A stretch of 64,000 bases of DNA from Tachypleus tridentatus (GCF_004210375.1 NC_134831.1:43434035-43498034), one strand, 5' to 3'. Positions 11,440 to 22,936 are shown, counted from the first letter of the stretch. The notes: a model not told the origin generated them from the letters alone. Program-made: numbers and translations.

Positions 11440-11515
11440 AAACCCGAAGGCTTACAACACTAGAGTTGGAGGGTCTGTCCGTACCTCAGATAGCCCATTT
11501 TGTACTTTTGTGTTA
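11440..11515 (+). repeat. Probable SINE family 3 fragment
   Basis: Sequence such as 'ggcttacaacactagag' followed by 'cctcagatagcccattttgt' and 'acttttgtgttaa' matches the body and tail of family 3 with many changes. It explains the end of a 93-codon open frame here. Confidence 0.4.
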
Positions 11516-11519
11516 AAAT

Positions 11520-12994
11520 AGCAAGAACTGTAAGCTTGTTCTAATAAATATATATTAGTACTCTTAATTACATTCACTGTTAATAGACGATTAAAATCAG
11601 CACTCTAAGTCAATAATGAACTTAATACAAAAGCACTGGCGGAATTTCTGTTGTCGGTCCCAGTGGTCAACTTTATATTATAATAGAATATCTGTGGTAA
11701 CAGCACCAAAATACGTTGAGGATATCACATCTACCAGACAAAATCCAAAAACTGATAATAAGCTATCATGGAAAATCAATTAAGGGTACGGAATTGAGTG
11801 CTTAAACCCACAAGATATCAACTCCTAGCGCCTTTCAGTGTTGCAGTCAGTTGTGGAAATGCAGTTGTCCTTAGAGTTATTAAAGTAAAAATAAATCACA
11901 CTAACATTTATACTATGTGAAGCTCCTTACTTCCGCTCTAAACTTACTTCAATAATTTTTATACAGTTCTTAAATACCCAATCTCTTCCTTCAAGTATAA
12001 CACGAGAAAAAGTCTAGCTACTTGAGGTTAGTCTTTTCGTCCCAGTATACTGAATAAAATTATAGTTTAAAAGTTAGCTACTTTTAAATACTAGTGCTAA
12101 CAATCTCTAATGTCTCCATGAGGTAATTTCCATGATCGAAAGTTTATTTATTATGAAGAAGTGTATAGAGCGAAATGTCGTCAATGTGCTTGCTTTTGCG
12201 TCTGTACTTTCTGGTTGACCTAAACCAAACTTGAGAAGCATCTGTTAGATCCCCCGAGAAAGAGTGTGTAATAAATGTTCGAAAGTGACCCCTCCATATC
12301 ACCCTCCACGGGCTTCTTTATGTTTCTTGTGCTGTGTTACTTATCGTTATCAAACTTTAAAGGTACATGTATCCTTAGGACAACCAGAGGAGTGACATGG
12401 AGTGGTCAACATTCCTACCTAATCTCCAAGTGTCACCCTCTCCTCCGGGAACTCCCATGTCTTCCTCGTGCTTTTATCATCAGTTAAGTTTTGAGTGTTC
12501 TGATTTATTCATATATCTGAACTAATTAAAAAAACTGAACGAAACACGATTCAAAACTAAACATTTGCTTGCTGACAAAGTATTTTTATAATACGACAAC
12601 GAAAACCGACAGCTTTATTTCGACATTCTTGGCTTTCTTAAGACACAAAATTGCAGAACTTTTACCACACCAAATGGTATTAAAAGCCAAAATCTATTTA
12701 TTGAAGGAATAACTCTAGCAATAAATATAGCAGAGGATAATCTCTGCCCGTTAACTCCTTCCGAATGTGACGGTATTCCAGGTTATGGAAGTGCAATAAA
12801 TTGATTTTTTAACCCAAAGAATCTGATCTATGATATACTTTAGTAAAGGCTGACTACAAATGTTTGATATTATAAAACAAACAATTAAAGATTCAACGTC
12901 TTAATCTGAAAAATTCTTGATCCGTTTGTTTGTTAAAAAAAACAAAATTTATAGGTTAAGTATAATTTTGAATGTTCATTGCTCTCAACTAAAA
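11520..12994. other. Non-coding stretch, nothing recognised
   Basis: Ordinary AT-rich DNA. A 70-codon frame at 12275-12487 starts with ATG but shows no motif and no flanking splice logic. Confidence 0.4.
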
Positions 12995-13122
12995 GGTGTG
13001 GTTTTTGTTTGTTATCAAGAACAAAGCTTCTCAAACAGCTATGTGTGTTCTGCCCACCACTGGTATCGAAACCAGTTTTCTAGCAGTATAAGTCCGAAGA
13101 CTTACCATTGTACTGCGAGAGG
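12995..13122 (-). repeat. SINE, family 3, diverged
   Basis: Minus-strand copy. The tail side reads 'gtttgttatcaagaacaaag', the middle 'tgtgttctgcccaccactgg' and the head side 'agtccgaagacttaccattg'. An 'aagcttctcaaaca' stretch replaces the usual tail-body junction. Confidence 0.65.
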
Positions 13123-13939
13123 CGTCAACGACAGGAAAAATGCAAAACTTATTTATTGTCTTTTATCATAACAAGAATCATAAATTAACAAAATAAGGCG
13201 CTTAGGATATCGCAGTTCTATTTTTTTTTTTTTTGTAATACACACTAGACACGCAACTTCACTAAGTAACGTGTCGAGGTCCATGTTTATAAAGAAAGAT
13301 TACAATATAAAATGGTATTTGTGATTATTATGAGGCCATTTTGAAAACGAAACAAATGATCGTACACCAACTTTTCGCTAGTTGCCATCAATGGGATGAT
13401 AATTTATATCTTGTACATTTTGTGGAAAAGCTAACTCCATTTGTTGAGATAAATACACATAACGAATAAATAAAAAAATGCTTAAGCTACCTTATTATCT
13501 GTATCGTTTAGATGTAAAGTATCTACACTTGTCAAACAGGTACTCTTCTTGTAACCCCTTGTACGACCTCTGAGTGCCGAAACATATACTGTGGTTTAGA
13601 TGGGACACGTTTTGCATGCCTAAAAGCGCGTGATCAAACATCTTGTGGGGCGGCGTCACACTTTGACCTACTTTGATATTCCTTTCTAGTATTTTCAAAA
13701 GGAAAATCTTGGAATAACAAGTTGTTGTTTATTTCAGCTTGCCCAAACAGAAATAAATAGTTAATTGGATCTTTTGGTAGTGATGTAGAAAGTAAATCTA
13801 CATTTGTGTAAAATATTAAGCTCTGAGAAGGTCTTATGAGTGAAAAACGCAAAAAATGAGAAGTGTTTATGGTATACTCGAAAAATTTTAGACAAAAACA
13901 TAAATGAGTAGCTGAATCCATGAAATGAACATGAAAGCC
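13123..13939. other. Non-coding stretch with T17 homopolymer
   Basis: Includes a T run of about 17 near 13219-13235. Overlapping minus-strand open frames at 13495-13961 show no protein motif. Confidence 0.4.
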
Positions 13940-14102
13940 GATAAATAAGCGGTAAAGTCAACAGTTGAGGTAATTGATAAACCTGGGTATGATAAGCGCC
14001 AAAGTTAACAGTTAACTTAGCTCAAGAAGGTATTACCTTATAATAAGCGGCAAAATTAACAGTTGACGTAACTAAGAAAGTCATTAGCTTAAGATAAGTG
14101 AC
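13940..14102. repeat. ~50-bp degenerate tandem repeat, about 3 copies
   Basis: Units begin near 13943, 13993, 14043 and 14093 with 'ataagcggyaaa' variants, followed by 'gttaacagttgac' variants. The array runs straight into a truncated SINE at 14103. Confidence 0.55.
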
Positions 14103-14272
14103 AACTACTAACTCTTTGGCTACTCTTTTACCAACGAATAGTGGGATTGACGGTGACATTATAACGCCCCCAACAGCTGAAAGGGCGAGCATGTTTGGCG
14201 TGACGGTGATGTGAACCCGCCCCCCTCAGATTACGAGTCGCACGCCTTAACACGCTTGGCCATGCCGGGCCA
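14103..14272 (-). repeat. SINE, family 1, truncated at its 3' half
   Basis: Minus-strand copy containing the tRNA head (ending at 14272) and about half the body. The tail half is missing and replaced by the 50-bp tandem repeat. Confidence 0.85.
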
Positions 14273-14532
14273 AGTGGTGGCGAACACGGTTAATAGGTTA
14301 TATAGATTGTGATGAAAACTTCAAGTGTGTAAAAACCATATACCCAACGATGTCAGCCCTACATCTACATAAGTTAAAATATCACATTATTAGGAGTTAA
14401 AAGCTGATGTACACACAGAAAAAGAACTATTAGTCAGTGTTAACCCAAAGGTAAAACTTCATATGCTTTAGGATTGATATTCCATAGGTATTTTTGCACG
14501 ATTTTTTCACCTCGAAAGTAAACTGTATTATT

Positions 14533-14631
14533 TTAGCACAAAGCAACGTAATGAGCTAACTGTGCTCTGCCAACCAAGAGGAATCAAACCTTTGATTTTA
14601 GTGTTGTAAGTCCTTCCACCGAAGAACTAGA
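14533..14631 (-). repeat. SINE, family 3
   Basis: Minus-strand copy recognised by 'agcacaaagcaacgtaatga', 'ctgtgctctgcc', a degenerate box B complement (GGAATCAAACC) and 'tagtgttgtaagtcc'. Confidence 0.65.
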
Positions 14632-15391
14632 TATACGAGACAGAAATAATTGTTTTATTAGATAAAGAACCACGCGAACGATTAAAGCATGTTAATGTAC
14701 AAATATATCAAAATGTTTGTCCATATTCAAGTCGAAAATTTCAGAACAAACACATTCTAGCAACACCGTAAATTTAAATGCAAGGCAACAGTGTAAAATA
14801 TGTAAAAATGTATATACAATACTGATATTTTAGTAATATTAAATACAGTACCATGCAAAAGTGTTAAGACAGGAGAATATTTTGTCATTCTTACTATTTT
14901 ATGGGGATAATTCTTCTATGCTTTTACATGATGTAAATTTCAACACTATGGTAATGCTTCACTGATCCCTTCCGACAATTAATGACTCAAGGTTAGAACA
15001 CTTATCATTCTTGTGAATTCCTATATATTTGTATCAAGGGCATGCTAAAAAGAGTTCTGCTTGAATGAACATACTGATCAAACTTAGGGTCTGAAATAAC
15101 TGTTATGGTGCCCCATGCTGTGTCAAAAGTATATAGAAAATGTAGCAAGGAACTAGCTTATGGTATCAGTATATGTTAGAATAAATCAATTTAATAGCAC
15201 CCAACAAATTAATCTTGATAATATATATATATTAAGTTGTGTTGTCATGCCACAACCCAAAGAAACACAGAGAATTGTTAGTAGAGTAGAAAGTTCGCAT
15301 AAAAGCTTTATGTGATGCTGGTTGGACTCTGACAAATTGCTGCAGACTTTAAATGCTTGCCAAATACTATCAAGTAAATCCTAAATCGTGA

Positions 15392-16148
15392 GACCAATAC
15401 AGGCAAATTTTGAAAATAGGAAAGGAAGGGTTAGAACACCTAAACTCAATGATAACCAATACAGGCATATTTTGAAAATAGGAAAGGAAGGAATAGAACA
15501 CCTAAACTCAATGATAACCAATACAGGCATATTTTGAAAATAGGAAAGGAAGGGTGTGTTTTGTGTGTTTTTCTTATAGCAAAGCCACATAGGGCTATCT
15601 GCTCAGCCCACCGAGGGGAATCGAACCCTAGATTTTAGCGTTGTACATCCGGAGACATACCGCTGTACTAGCGGGGGGCGAAAGGAAGGGATAGAACACC
15701 TAAACTCAATGATAACCAATACAGGCATATTTTGCAAATGGGAAAGGAAGGGATAGAACACCTAAACTCAATGATAACCAATACAGGCATATTTTGCAAA
15801 TGGAAAAGGAAGGGATAGAACACCTAAACTCAATGATAACCAATACAGGCATATTTTGCAAATGGGAAAGGAAGGGATAGAACACCTAAACTCAATGATA
15901 ACCAATACAGGCATATTTTGCAAATGGGAAAGGAAGGGATAGAACACCTAAACTCAATGATAACCAATACAGGCATATTTTGCAAATGGAAAAGGAAGGG
16001 ATAGAACACCTAAACTCAATGATAACCAATACAGGCATATTTTGAAAATAGGAAAGGAAGGGATAGAACACCTAAACTCAATGATAACCAATACAGGCAT
16101 ATTTTGAAAATAGGAAAGGAAGGAATAGAACATCTAAACTCAATGATA
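15392..16148. repeat. 62-bp minisatellite, 10 copies, inside a Tc1 transposase
   Basis: Units start with 'accaatacaggcatatttt' at 15392, 15454, 15516, then 15715, 15777, 15839, 15901, 15963, 16025 and 16087. Two variants alternate in blocks: 'gaaaataggaaagg' at both edges and 'gcaaatgggaaagg' in the middle. Copies are nearly identical, so expansion is recent relative to the rest of the fossil. Confidence 0.93.
15555..15679 (-). repeat. SINE, family 2, inserted in the 62-bp array
   Basis: Minus-strand copy, from 'tgtgtgtttttcttatagca' to 'actagcggggggc'. It is flanked by 11-bp direct repeats GAAAGGAAGGG (15544-15554 and 15680-15690). Because that sequence occurs in every array unit, an insertion duplication is expected to look like array sequence; the spacing of units supports a true duplication. 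Confidence 0.9.
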
Positions 16149-16385
16149 CTAATGTTAAGTGTCTTCGTTTATGCTGCCTTTGAAGAAAAAGGAAGACCGC
16201 CACTGATCTCAAATATGAGATAAACAACCATGTACTAAATGACAGAAACATGTCCACATCTACAGTATCAAGAAGACTAAACGAGAATAGAATATTTGTT
16301 CTCCAAATGTTCTCAAGAGACTGAAATTTGCTAAAAAGGACAAAATTTGATTGTTGATTATTGGTAAAAGAGTGCTATGTATCCG

Positions 16386-18180
16386 GAAACCAAGCAGAGA
16401 ATAGTGAAACTTACCTGGAAGGGGCTTCTCGTGTTACTTAATTGAGAGACTAGAGATGGACCTGTTCTGCTACTTAATTAACTGAGGGACTAGGAAAGGG
16501 CCTGTTGTGTTACTTACCGGAAGGAGATTTTGAATAAAGATTTAGTAAAAATGGTGAATGGTAACAATTTTGATTTTCTCTTCAAAGTGTAAAATTTGCG
16601 AATGTGACACGCTATATCTTCATATCCCGTGCAAATCAAGCACGAGAACCAGCTACGGATATCATGACACCGTGACATCTTCCATCTACAAATTGTACAT
16701 GAGGTTAAGAACAATAATACTGGCGAGTGACCTCAACGTGATGAAACTCGTTACTCTCTCAAATTGATAGTTAAATTAAAAATAATGGTAATAAATCATA
16801 CAAAAAATCAAATGATATCAGATTTCCTTATTCTGTTTTTTTTTTTCTACGTACTTTAACTTATATGTGTTACTTACCGTACATCAAGATTGTTTAAAGC
16901 GAAACGCTACGGTTCATGGTACATGGCTCTACAGTGAATAAGCTATTGAAGTAAATAAGAATCGAAATAGGTCACAATATTTTCTTCTATAGTTCCAACT
17001 GCACATGGTGCTCTTAGACAGATCACTCAGCATGAATGATAAGAAGGTGGTTTATCAGTGACTCTGATTAGTAGTATCTGTTTAATGTTGTAGTGGGTAA
17101 GCGTTGACTTACACTTTGGTAAATTTGTCGAGTTTTAAAACCAGTTACGACAAGAAGATGATTTAATCAGTTGAAGAACTTTTTTTTTGAAAGTGTAACA
17201 GTAACCACCAAGGTCATAAGCTAAGCAAAGAGTTTATTTGTATTAAGATCAAGATTCGTGTAGATATCTCAGACTAACTTTGAGACAGCGAGGTAACACA
17301 CTAAAATATATATAACGTGTAGATAAATGTTCTCCAAGTGTTTTGAAAAAAAAAATGACTTTTAATAATTTTATCTCTTTCTGAAGCTTTTCATGTAATG
17401 CCTTTAATATATAAACAAGAAAAACAATACGATTTTTAATAACGGTTATTACTAGTAGTTATTACAAATAATGGTTTTTATATAAGACCTTTACAAAGGT
17501 ACAAACAATACTGAGTCTTATGCGGTCTGGAACTGAATCTTTTATCTACGTTCACAGAGAGCAAATTAATTCTTTGTTAATACACCTGTACACTTCTTTT
17601 GACGGCTGACTAAGCTAGAAAAACATGTATGTTTTCGCCTTGTAGAGACAGTGACGTCCGAAGTTAATTCACTGAAGTTAAACGGTTTGAAATGCTCGAA
17701 ATCTATAAACATTCATGGTCGAATTCTGTAGTTCCTTTATTAATATATGTTGATCACAATTACAGTTTCCGAGACCTATAACACACTGCCTGTAACTGAC
17801 CAATAATAATCTTCTTCTGTCTCTTGGCTAACTACTTTCATATGACTCACACGAGTTTCTCGAAGTTTCAACAATGCTCGAAAACGAGCTGGCGTTTTAT
17901 GAAGCAAATAATGTTGATTCTTACTCGCAAGAATTTTCTACAAGTTTAAAGTTTAAAAGAACAGATTACTTCGAAACTTTAAATGTTCATACTGCTGATC
18001 TATAATTAGATTTCAACTTCCCAGATTCACACTTATACCTGGTCTTTTAAATTTTACAGTAAATTCTATAAGTGTGGTAAACAGTTTTTCACAATTCGTA
18101 ATAAAATCTTATTCCATATTGACTTAATATTAAGAATTACAGTATGACAAACCACTTTTTTTTTAATAAGTGACTTACAC
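16386..18180. other. Non-coding stretch with a short duplicated segment
   Basis: Two to three imperfect copies of 'gagagactagagatggacctgttctg'-type text (shown shortened) lie at 16395-16530. The remainder, including overlapping frames at 16514-16767, has no recognisable gene. Confidence 0.4.
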
Positions 18181-19315
18181 TACACGGCCAAAAGCATGTG
18201 GACACCCATTCTAATTAGTGGGTTCGGCTATTTCAGCCACACCCATTGCTAGCAGGTGCAAGTATACAGCCATGCAATCTCTATAGACAAACATTGGAAG
18301 TAGGATGGGTCATACTGAAGAGCTCAGTGACTTTCAACGTGGCACTGTCATAGGATGCCACCTTTCCAACAAGTCAGTTCGTCAATTTTCTGCCCTGCTA
18401 AAGGTGTCCCAGTCAACTGTAAATGCTGTTATTGTAAAGTGAAAATGTCTAGGAGCAACAACAGCTTAGCCACGAAGTGGTAGGCCACACAAGCTAACAG
18501 AACGGGACTGCCGAGCATTGAAGCGTGTAACGCGTAAAAATCGTCTGTCCACAATTGTAACACTCACTACCAAGTTACAAGCTGCCTTTAGAAGCAAGCA
18601 GCACAAGAACAGTTCGTCGGGAGCTTCGTGAAATGAGTTTTCATGGCCGAGCAGCCACACACAAGCCTAAGATCACCATGCACAATGCCAAGGGTCGGCT
18701 TGAGTGGTGTAAAGCACTCCGCCATTGGACTCTGGAGCAGTGGAAACGTGTTCTCTGGAGTGATTAATCACACTTCACTATCTGGCAGTCTGATGGACGA
18801 ATCTGAGTTTGGCGGATGCCAAGAGAACGCTACCTGGCTGAATGCATAGTGCCAACTATAAAGTTTCATAGAGGAGGAATAACAGTCTGGGGCCGTTTTA
18901 TATGGCTTGAGCTGGGTTCTTGACTTCCAGTGAAGGAAACTTTTAATGCTACAGCATACAATAATACTTTAAAAAATTGTGTGCTGCCTACTTTGTGGCA
19001 ACGATTTAGGGAAGGCTCTTTTTGTTTCAGCATGAGAATGACCCCGTACACAAAGCGAGGCCCATAAAGACATGGTTTGCCTAGGTTGGTGTGGAAGAAC
19101 GTGACTGGCTTGCACAAAGTTCTGACCTTAACCCCATCGAATATCTTTGGGATGAATGTAGACAACTACTGCGAGCCAGGCAGTAGTCGTCCGACATCAG
19201 TGCCCGACCTCACTGATGGTCTTGTAGTTGTATAGGAGCAAATCTTCACATCAATGTTTCAAAATATAGTGAAAAACCTTTCCCAATCATCTTCTACCTT
19301 TTAGTCGGAGGGGCG
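18181..19315 (+). mobile_element. Tc1-like transposon, 3' truncated
   Basis: The left end TACACGGCCAAAAGCATGTG is a well-known Tc1-type inverted repeat that normally ends in GTGGACACC. The right inverted repeat is absent; a SINE body begins at about 19316 in its place. Inside lies a decayed transposase. Confidence 0.8.
18310..19190 (+). pseudogene. Tc1 transposase, decayed
   Basis: Pieces in shifting frames follow the order of a Tc1/mariner DD34E transposase. An N-terminal piece is HTEELSDFQRGTVIGCHLSN (about 18311-18370), then KSVRQFSALLKVSQSTVN, then a GRPHKLTERD-type linker near 18475. The catalytic end is FQHENDPVHKARPIKTWF (about 19027-19080) and AQSSDLNPIEYLWDE (about 19115-19157). The second catalytic aspartate, expected as QHDND in this family, reads glutamate here. 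Stops occur after GATTA (about 18465) and elsewhere, so it cannot be active. The family's function is cut-and-paste transposition at TA sites. Confidence 0.8.
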
Positions 19316-19490
19316 TTGCACTGTGACGATTAATCCCACTATTCGTTGGTAAAAGAGTAACCCAAAAGTTGGTGGTGGGTGGTAACGACTAGCTGCTTTC
19401 CATCGTCTTACGCTGCTAAACTAGGAATGGCTAGCGCAGATAGCTCTCGTGTAGCTTTGCGCGAAGTTCCTGACAAACCAAACAAAGCAA
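19316..19490 (+). repeat. SINE, family 1, 5' truncated
   Basis: Only the body and tail are present, starting at 'gtgacgattaatcccactat' and ending in 'gacaaaccaaacaaagc'. The tRNA head is missing. The break coincides with the truncated end of the Tc1 element. Confidence 0.85.
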
Positions 19491-19817
19491 CATCAGCTGT
19501 GTCCAATCTGTTTCTGGCATTTTCAGTTTAAAACTAATTGTGTCTCTCCGAAACAAAATTACTTATGCAGAAATAATAACACATGCATTTGATGGTAGAG
19601 GTTTTCCAAAGTGGATTCGTTCCTTATTATGTTTTTGTTTGAGGTCTGTGATATTTCCATTTGTATTTTCAATATTTTATTAATATGAGGTTAAATAAAC
19701 ACTAAAATATCTAATAAAAATTGTATGTTACTGATTTCTACTCACTCATTCTTTTACTCGGATTTCTGTATTTTCTAATTCCAGTAAAATAACTGTTACG
19801 TTGTTCTGACTTATATC
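19491..19817. other. Non-coding stretch, nothing recognised
   Basis: AT-rich spacer between two SINE copies. Confidence 0.4.
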
Positions 19818-20085
19818 TATAAGTGGTTAACGCACTTGAATCGTAATCCGAGGGCCACGGGTTCGAATTCCCGTCGCACCAAACATGCTCACCTTTTCAG
19901 CCGTGGAGACGTTATAACGTGACAGTCAATCCTACTATTCGTTGGTAAAAGAGTAGTCCAAGAGTTGGCAGTGGGCGGTGATGACCAACTGCCTTCCCTC
20001 TAGTCTTACACTTCTAAATTAGGGATGGCTAGCGCAGATAGTTCTCGTGCAATTTTGCGTGAAATTCAAAACAAAAACAAACCAA
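19818..20085 (+). repeat. SINE, family 1, nearly full length
   Basis: Begins slightly inside the tRNA head ('taagtggttaacgcacttga') with an intact box B (GGGTTCGAATTCC), then the full body and an AAAC tail. The first ~15 bases of the head are lost. Confidence 0.9.
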
Positions 20086-20606
20086 GCCAATGTAATTTTG
20101 TTCATTGGCTTAAAATCTGCGATAGTAATTGTCAAATAATTCACACCCGGTAATATCGAATCACGTATAATATTGCAAGTAACGTAACCTGATAATGAAA
20201 TGACTTTCTTTTTTTTCAGTCTAGAGGTATTTTTGTTTTTATGCTGCTGAAACTTCATATGGAATAAACTCTTCACCATTTTTTTGTCCAAACGGCACCC
20301 TTTGATTGCTCTGTCACTTTGTTTATTAAAACATTACATGAGCACTTATTTTCTTAAAATAACCCATGCTAGTGAGTCCTAAATTATACTTGAGTTTATG
20401 CAAAAACTTATATTCAAGTTTCAAGCTAAAAGTTTTGGTTTAACGTATGTCAATTGTTAATAAAGCATATTTTGTCAAAATAGATTGAATATTGATAATA
20501 TAGTAATTTTAATGAACTAAGCCTATTACATTACAGTATTGTAGTAGAGCTTGTAATTTACAAGCAGAACGTAAACTACAATCTGTTAAACTCACAGCAT
20601 GTAGAC
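20086..20606. other. Non-coding stretch, nothing recognised
   Basis: AT-rich DNA up to the target-site duplication of the hAT element. Confidence 0.4.
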
Positions 20607-22927
20607 CAGTGGTGCACAAACATTTTGAGTCAGGGGCCACAAACAGACTTCTTGTAACCTTTGGGGGCCACAAAAAAGTGAAGATTAAAATCGTTCCACA
20701 GTTGTTTCACACAAGATGGACATCACATTTGAGAACACACAAATAACGATTATATCAAAGAGTTTGCACATTATTTTAAGAAATGTTATGATACGTCAAC
20801 TGTCACAAAGTCAGTGCGATGGATGGTGCTGCATGTCATCTACGAGCTTAGAAATATCCGGCTTGATGTTTGACGTTGAAAGACGCAAGACTGCTTCCAG
20901 GTGATCATCAGTCAGCTGATTGCGAGTGTTGTTTTTGTGCAGTTTTATATGCGAGAAAGCCTGTTCACAGCAGTACGTGCTGCCAAACATGCTGGTGTGG
21001 ACAAGTGCGTTCTCTTTCAGATTAGCAAATGTATCAGGCAACGTTTTGTAAAAGTCAAGCAAACTGTTTCTCGGTAAATAGCACGCAGTTCATCAGATAC
21101 CTGGAGATGTGTAAGTTTGAGCTGATATTCTGCTGACAAGTCATCCACTGACACACTGAACGGATCAGCAAAAAGTTTCAACAATCTGCATTGGTCAAAG
21201 TCATGAAACTGTGAATTGAAGGATTGAATCAAGGTATCTAGCTTCCCAACATAAACTTGTGTGTCAATGTCCTGATTCTTCTGTAGCTATGACTGAAAAG
21301 TGGGAAAGTGCACGAAGTTGTCTGATGCTGCTTGCTGCCGCAACAACTGCAACTTTGTCCTGAAAGCTTACACGTGATTTGAAAGCTGACAGTCAAGCTA
21401 ATTTTTGCCTTGCAACTTCAAATTCAGATCGTTCAAGTGTTGTGTCATGTTGACCAGAAAGATCAAATCAGCTTGCCATGCTGGATCAGTCATGGAAATC
21501 ACTTCTGTGTCTTTGTTCTTGTTTCTGAGGATGGTTACATTATATTATATCATATTATAATTATATCACCTCATTAATCGACTCCCAGAATCTTCTGAGC
21601 ATCTTCCCTCGACTCAGCCAGTGTACTTTACAGTGATACACAAGGTCACCATAGTCTGAATCAATTTCTTTAAGAAGACTTCGAAACTGACGGTGATTGA
21701 GCCCTCGTGATTTAATGAAATTAATGGTTTTCGTCACCAATGCTATCAGTGCCTGAAAACTAAGTTCTTTACTGCACAGGTTCTGTTGGTGAATAATACA
21801 GTGCAACTTCACCAACTGTCTGTTCTGCTTTCCTCGATGCTTCATCAACAGTGTTACTAGCCCAGCCCGCTACTTTCTCCGGTCATGGCTGGTGCTCCAT
21901 CAGTTGACACACCAGTTTCGTGAAATCCAATGAAACACTACTACACAGTCGTACTGTCTCCTTGAATAGAGCAGACCCAGTTGTCTCACCCTTCATGGAA
22001 TCCATGCCGATTAGTTCCTCTGTGATATCAAACGATGACGACACACCATGAACAAAAACTACTAGCTGTGCTGCTGAAATGATGTCAGTCGACTCGTCTG
22101 CTGCCAACGAGAAGTAGACAAAGTTGGCTGCTATATTTGTAAGCTGTCTTGTCATGTCTACTGAGTGATGTGAAATTCTTTGTTGAACTGTTATACGATT
22201 CTAAGTCACCATCTGCAGCTCGCGAACTGCTTCCGTACACAACTTTTCCGATGCAGTAATCATACATTGCTTGACAAAATCACCATCAGTGAATGGTCGG
22301 CCAGATTTTGCTATCATCAACGAAATATCGTAACTGACCTCACATGCTGCACCTAAATCTGCTGACTGCTTTGAGAAAACGTTCTGCTGGTGATTCAGCG
22401 ACCGCCGCAGAGAATCAGTTCGAGCTATTCGTTCATCACCGACAACGTTGTGGAAATCTTTATGATTCGACTCATTATGACGCTTTATATTGGATACCTT
22501 CGCCACTGCTACTGTCGAATAACACAGCAGACAAATCACGTTCTTTTGTTTTTGAACAAAACAGTATTGCGTAGTCCAATCATCATGAAACTATCGATTT
22601 TCGTCGTCAAATTTTCTTTTACAATAAGCTGTCATTTTTTTACGAAATAAAATTAAAATAGGGCTCGTAAGTAAATCTCGAAGAACAATTGGAACGCGTG
22701 GATTTCCTAATCACGGAAATATTACGTCATTGCGCTTATGCATTAACGAGATTTGCTTGTTAAATTTTCTTTATTGCTCGACACAAATATGGAACCATCC
22801 AGTATTTAATCTAATGCATATTCTTCTATAGCGCTTAATCTTCGCGCAGGCGCGAACCCTAAGCACGCGAACTGTCTATGTTTGTTTTTCCCGTTGGACA
22901 TCGCGGGCTGGACTTTGTGCACTACTG
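20607..22927 (-). mobile_element. hAT (Charlie/GTF2IRD2-like) DNA transposon with both ends
   Basis: The ends are short inverted repeats CAGTGGTGCACAAA (20607-20620) and, on the other strand, CAGTAGTGCACAAA ending at 22927. They are flanked by ATGTAGAC (20599-20606) and ATTGTAGAC (22928-22936), an 8-bp hAT duplication with one inserted base. The first 70 bases after the left end ('gagtcaggggccacaaacag') are typical of hAT-Charlie termini. The interior encodes a decayed transposase on the minus strand. Confidence 0.87.
20811..22560 (-). pseudogene. hAT transposase, several frameshifts
   Basis: Minus-strand blocks in order. A zinc-finger-like piece has CLLCYSTVAVAKVSNIKRH and NESNHKDF (22539-22440), the C2-and-H pattern of a BED-type finger. 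Then come FSLAADESTDIISAAQL (about 22110), the DESTD catalytic block; LVKLHCIIHQQNLCSKEL (about 21815-21760), the CxxH block; VHWLSRGKMLRRFWE (about 21610); and the C-terminal dimerisation block TYCCEQAFSHIKLHKNNTRN (about 20980-20920). This is the layout of hAT transposases of the type also domesticated in GTF2IRD2 and related proteins. Blocks lie in different frames with stops between them, so the copy is dead. The single-block open frames are 60-112 codons long. Confidence 0.87.
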
Positions 22928-22936
22928 ATTGTAGAC

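Larger units (their letters stand above)
15247..16350 (+). pseudogene. Tc1 transposase N-terminal half, broken by a tandem array
   Basis: The helix-turn-helix DNA-binding part of a Tc1-family transposase, the enzyme that would excise and insert the element. The frame opens with an ATG at 15247 and has an in-frame stop by about 15315. It is interrupted from 15392 to 16148 by ten copies of a 62-bp unit copied from its own sequence plus a SINE, and resumes with TVSRRLNENRIFVL. A 62-bp period is not a multiple of three, so the frame rotates through the array. The catalytic domain is absent. Confidence 0.7.
14846..16385 (+). mobile_element. Tc1-like DNA transposon with internal minisatellite, right end not found
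   Basis: The left end CAGTACCATGCAAAAGTGTT follows a TA (14844-14845) and is typical of a Tc1 inverted repeat. From 15247 a frame reads MPQPKETQRIVSRVES, then QANFENRKGRVRTPKLND before the array. After it come RKRKTATDLKYEINNHVL and STSTVSRRLNENRIFVL-like text at about 16180-16310, the DNA-binding half of a Tc1 transposase. No catalytic DDE half and no right inverted repeat were found before 16.5 kb, so the element is truncated. Confidence 0.72.

Noticed and set aside
11235..11516. 93-codon frame
   Set aside because: Its end is a diverged family 3 SINE and the first part has no motif.
15381..15590. 69-codon minus-strand frame in the 62-bp array
   Set aside because: It crosses the array and the tail of the inserted SINE, antisense to the Tc1 transposase.
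15392..16148. Regular repeats considered as a CRISPR array
   Set aside because: The 62-bp units are contiguous with no unique spacers, and the context is animal DNA.
22344..22650. Plus-strand frames of 76 and 86 codons
   Set aside because: They are shadows of the hAT transposase on the minus strand.
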